Assembly: GCF_900142885.1 (NCBI RefSeq)
Contig: NZ_FRCL01000020.1
Span: 1 to 46,524, forward strand
Length of the DNA: 46,524 nucleotides
Direction of reading: 5' to 3'
From: Flavobacterium xinjiangense
GTDB lineage: Bacteria > Bacteroidota > Bacteroidia > Flavobacteriales > Flavobacteriaceae
Part shown: positions 46,342 through 46,524 of the stretch, in pieces
Position numbering within the stretch: position 1 is the first letter of the stretch
Layout of the letters: every line of letters starts with the position of its first letter
Program-made: the position numbers and the translations under genes
The notes under the pieces: model-generated
What the model saw: the letters and a program-made list of their open reading frames with translations, nothing else
Database searches by the model: none
Told to the model about the DNA's origin: nothing

Positions 46342-46524
46342 GATGAAGAGTTTGATCCTGGCTCAGGATGAACGCTAGCGGCAGGCTTAACACATGCAAG
46401 TCGAGGGGTATAGGTTTTCGGACCTAGAGACCGGCGCACGGGTGCGTAACGCGTATGCAATCTACCTTTCACAAAGGGATAGCCCAGAGAAATTTGGATT
46501 AATACCTTATAGTAATACGACTTG
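46342..46524 (+). rRNA. 16S ribosomal RNA, 5' part
   Basis: The conserved beginning GATGAAGAGTTTGATCCTGG, followed by CTCAGGATGAACGCTAGCGG, CAGGCTTAACACATGCAAGT and later GGCGCACGGGTGCGTAACGC, identifies small-subunit rRNA. The GCTAGCGGCAGGC form after AACGC is typical of Bacteroidota. The gene runs off the window after about 183 nt. The exact mature 5' end is estimated. Confidence 0.97.

Overview
The window looks like a chromosomal piece of a Flavobacterium-like member of the Bacteroidota. The DNA is AT-rich, promoters have the TAnnTTTG -7 box with an upstream TTTG/TTG, genes lack Shine-Dalgarno sequences, and the conserved genes (tgt, lptG-like, accA, dnaB, thrS-infC-rpmI-rplT, a cyanophycin cluster, the start of a 16S rRNA gene) are of flavobacterial type.

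Region 1 (1-15.2 kb) is the unusual part. It is an integron-like gene-cassette array. Fifteen imperfect inverted-repeat sites of 116-127 bp (R1-R15), each opening with AAC and closing with GTT, separate sixteen small cassettes (C0-C15). The two ends of each cassette are complementary to each other over about 10-20 bp but differ from cassette to cassette. This is the signature expected if each cassette once closed into a circle and was inserted at a GTT core. The complementarity is interrupted at one fixed place: position 11 counted from the GTT is G at one end and A at the other in essentially every cassette. The same G/A bias recurs inside the repeat stems, so only the + strand can fold with G.T wobbles in place of A.C mismatches. 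The array ends at 14095 in a GTT core with no full repeat, a candidate attI-like site, directly next to a XerC/D-like tyrosine recombinase (14197-15240, minus strand). That enzyme lacks the extra domain of known integron integrases. Most cassette genes lie on the minus strand, co-directional with the recombinase. The cargo includes exported proteins and lipoproteins, a serine hydrolase, an AlkC/AlkD-like HEAT-repeat protein, a DUF1569 protein, a SUKH/SMI1-KNR4 protein, a UDG-superfamily-like protein, SH3 plus zinc-ribbon and membrane proteins, and three to four cassettes that are partly or wholly non-coding. The far end of the array is broken by an IS21-family element, whose end supplies the last codons of a cyclase-like gene.

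Region 2 (15.2-25.2 kb) is core genome: tgt, an LptF/LptG-type permease, an EamA transporter, a dual-specificity phosphatase, accA, dnaB, and a four-gene operon ending in a histidine kinase and a LuxR-type regulator.

Region 3 (25.2-33.4 kb) has a DUF547 gene and a nitrogen-storage cluster: an exported protein of the family often labelled asparagine synthetase B, glutaminase, cyanophycin synthetase, and a divergent cyanophycinase plus isoaspartyl peptidase pair. Together they could make cyanophycin and break it down to aspartate and arginine.

Region 4 (33.4-41.9 kb) holds a frameshifted endonuclease/exonuclease/phosphatase gene, several small genes of unknown function, and two paralogous TPR-containing lipoprotein histidine kinases, only one of which has an adjacent response regulator.

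Region 5 (41.9-46.5 kb) is the translation operon thrS-infC-rpmI-rplT on the minus strand, with infC apparently starting at a rare AUA codon. It is followed by a family repeat, three look-alike rRNA promoters and the first ~180 nt of 16S rRNA.
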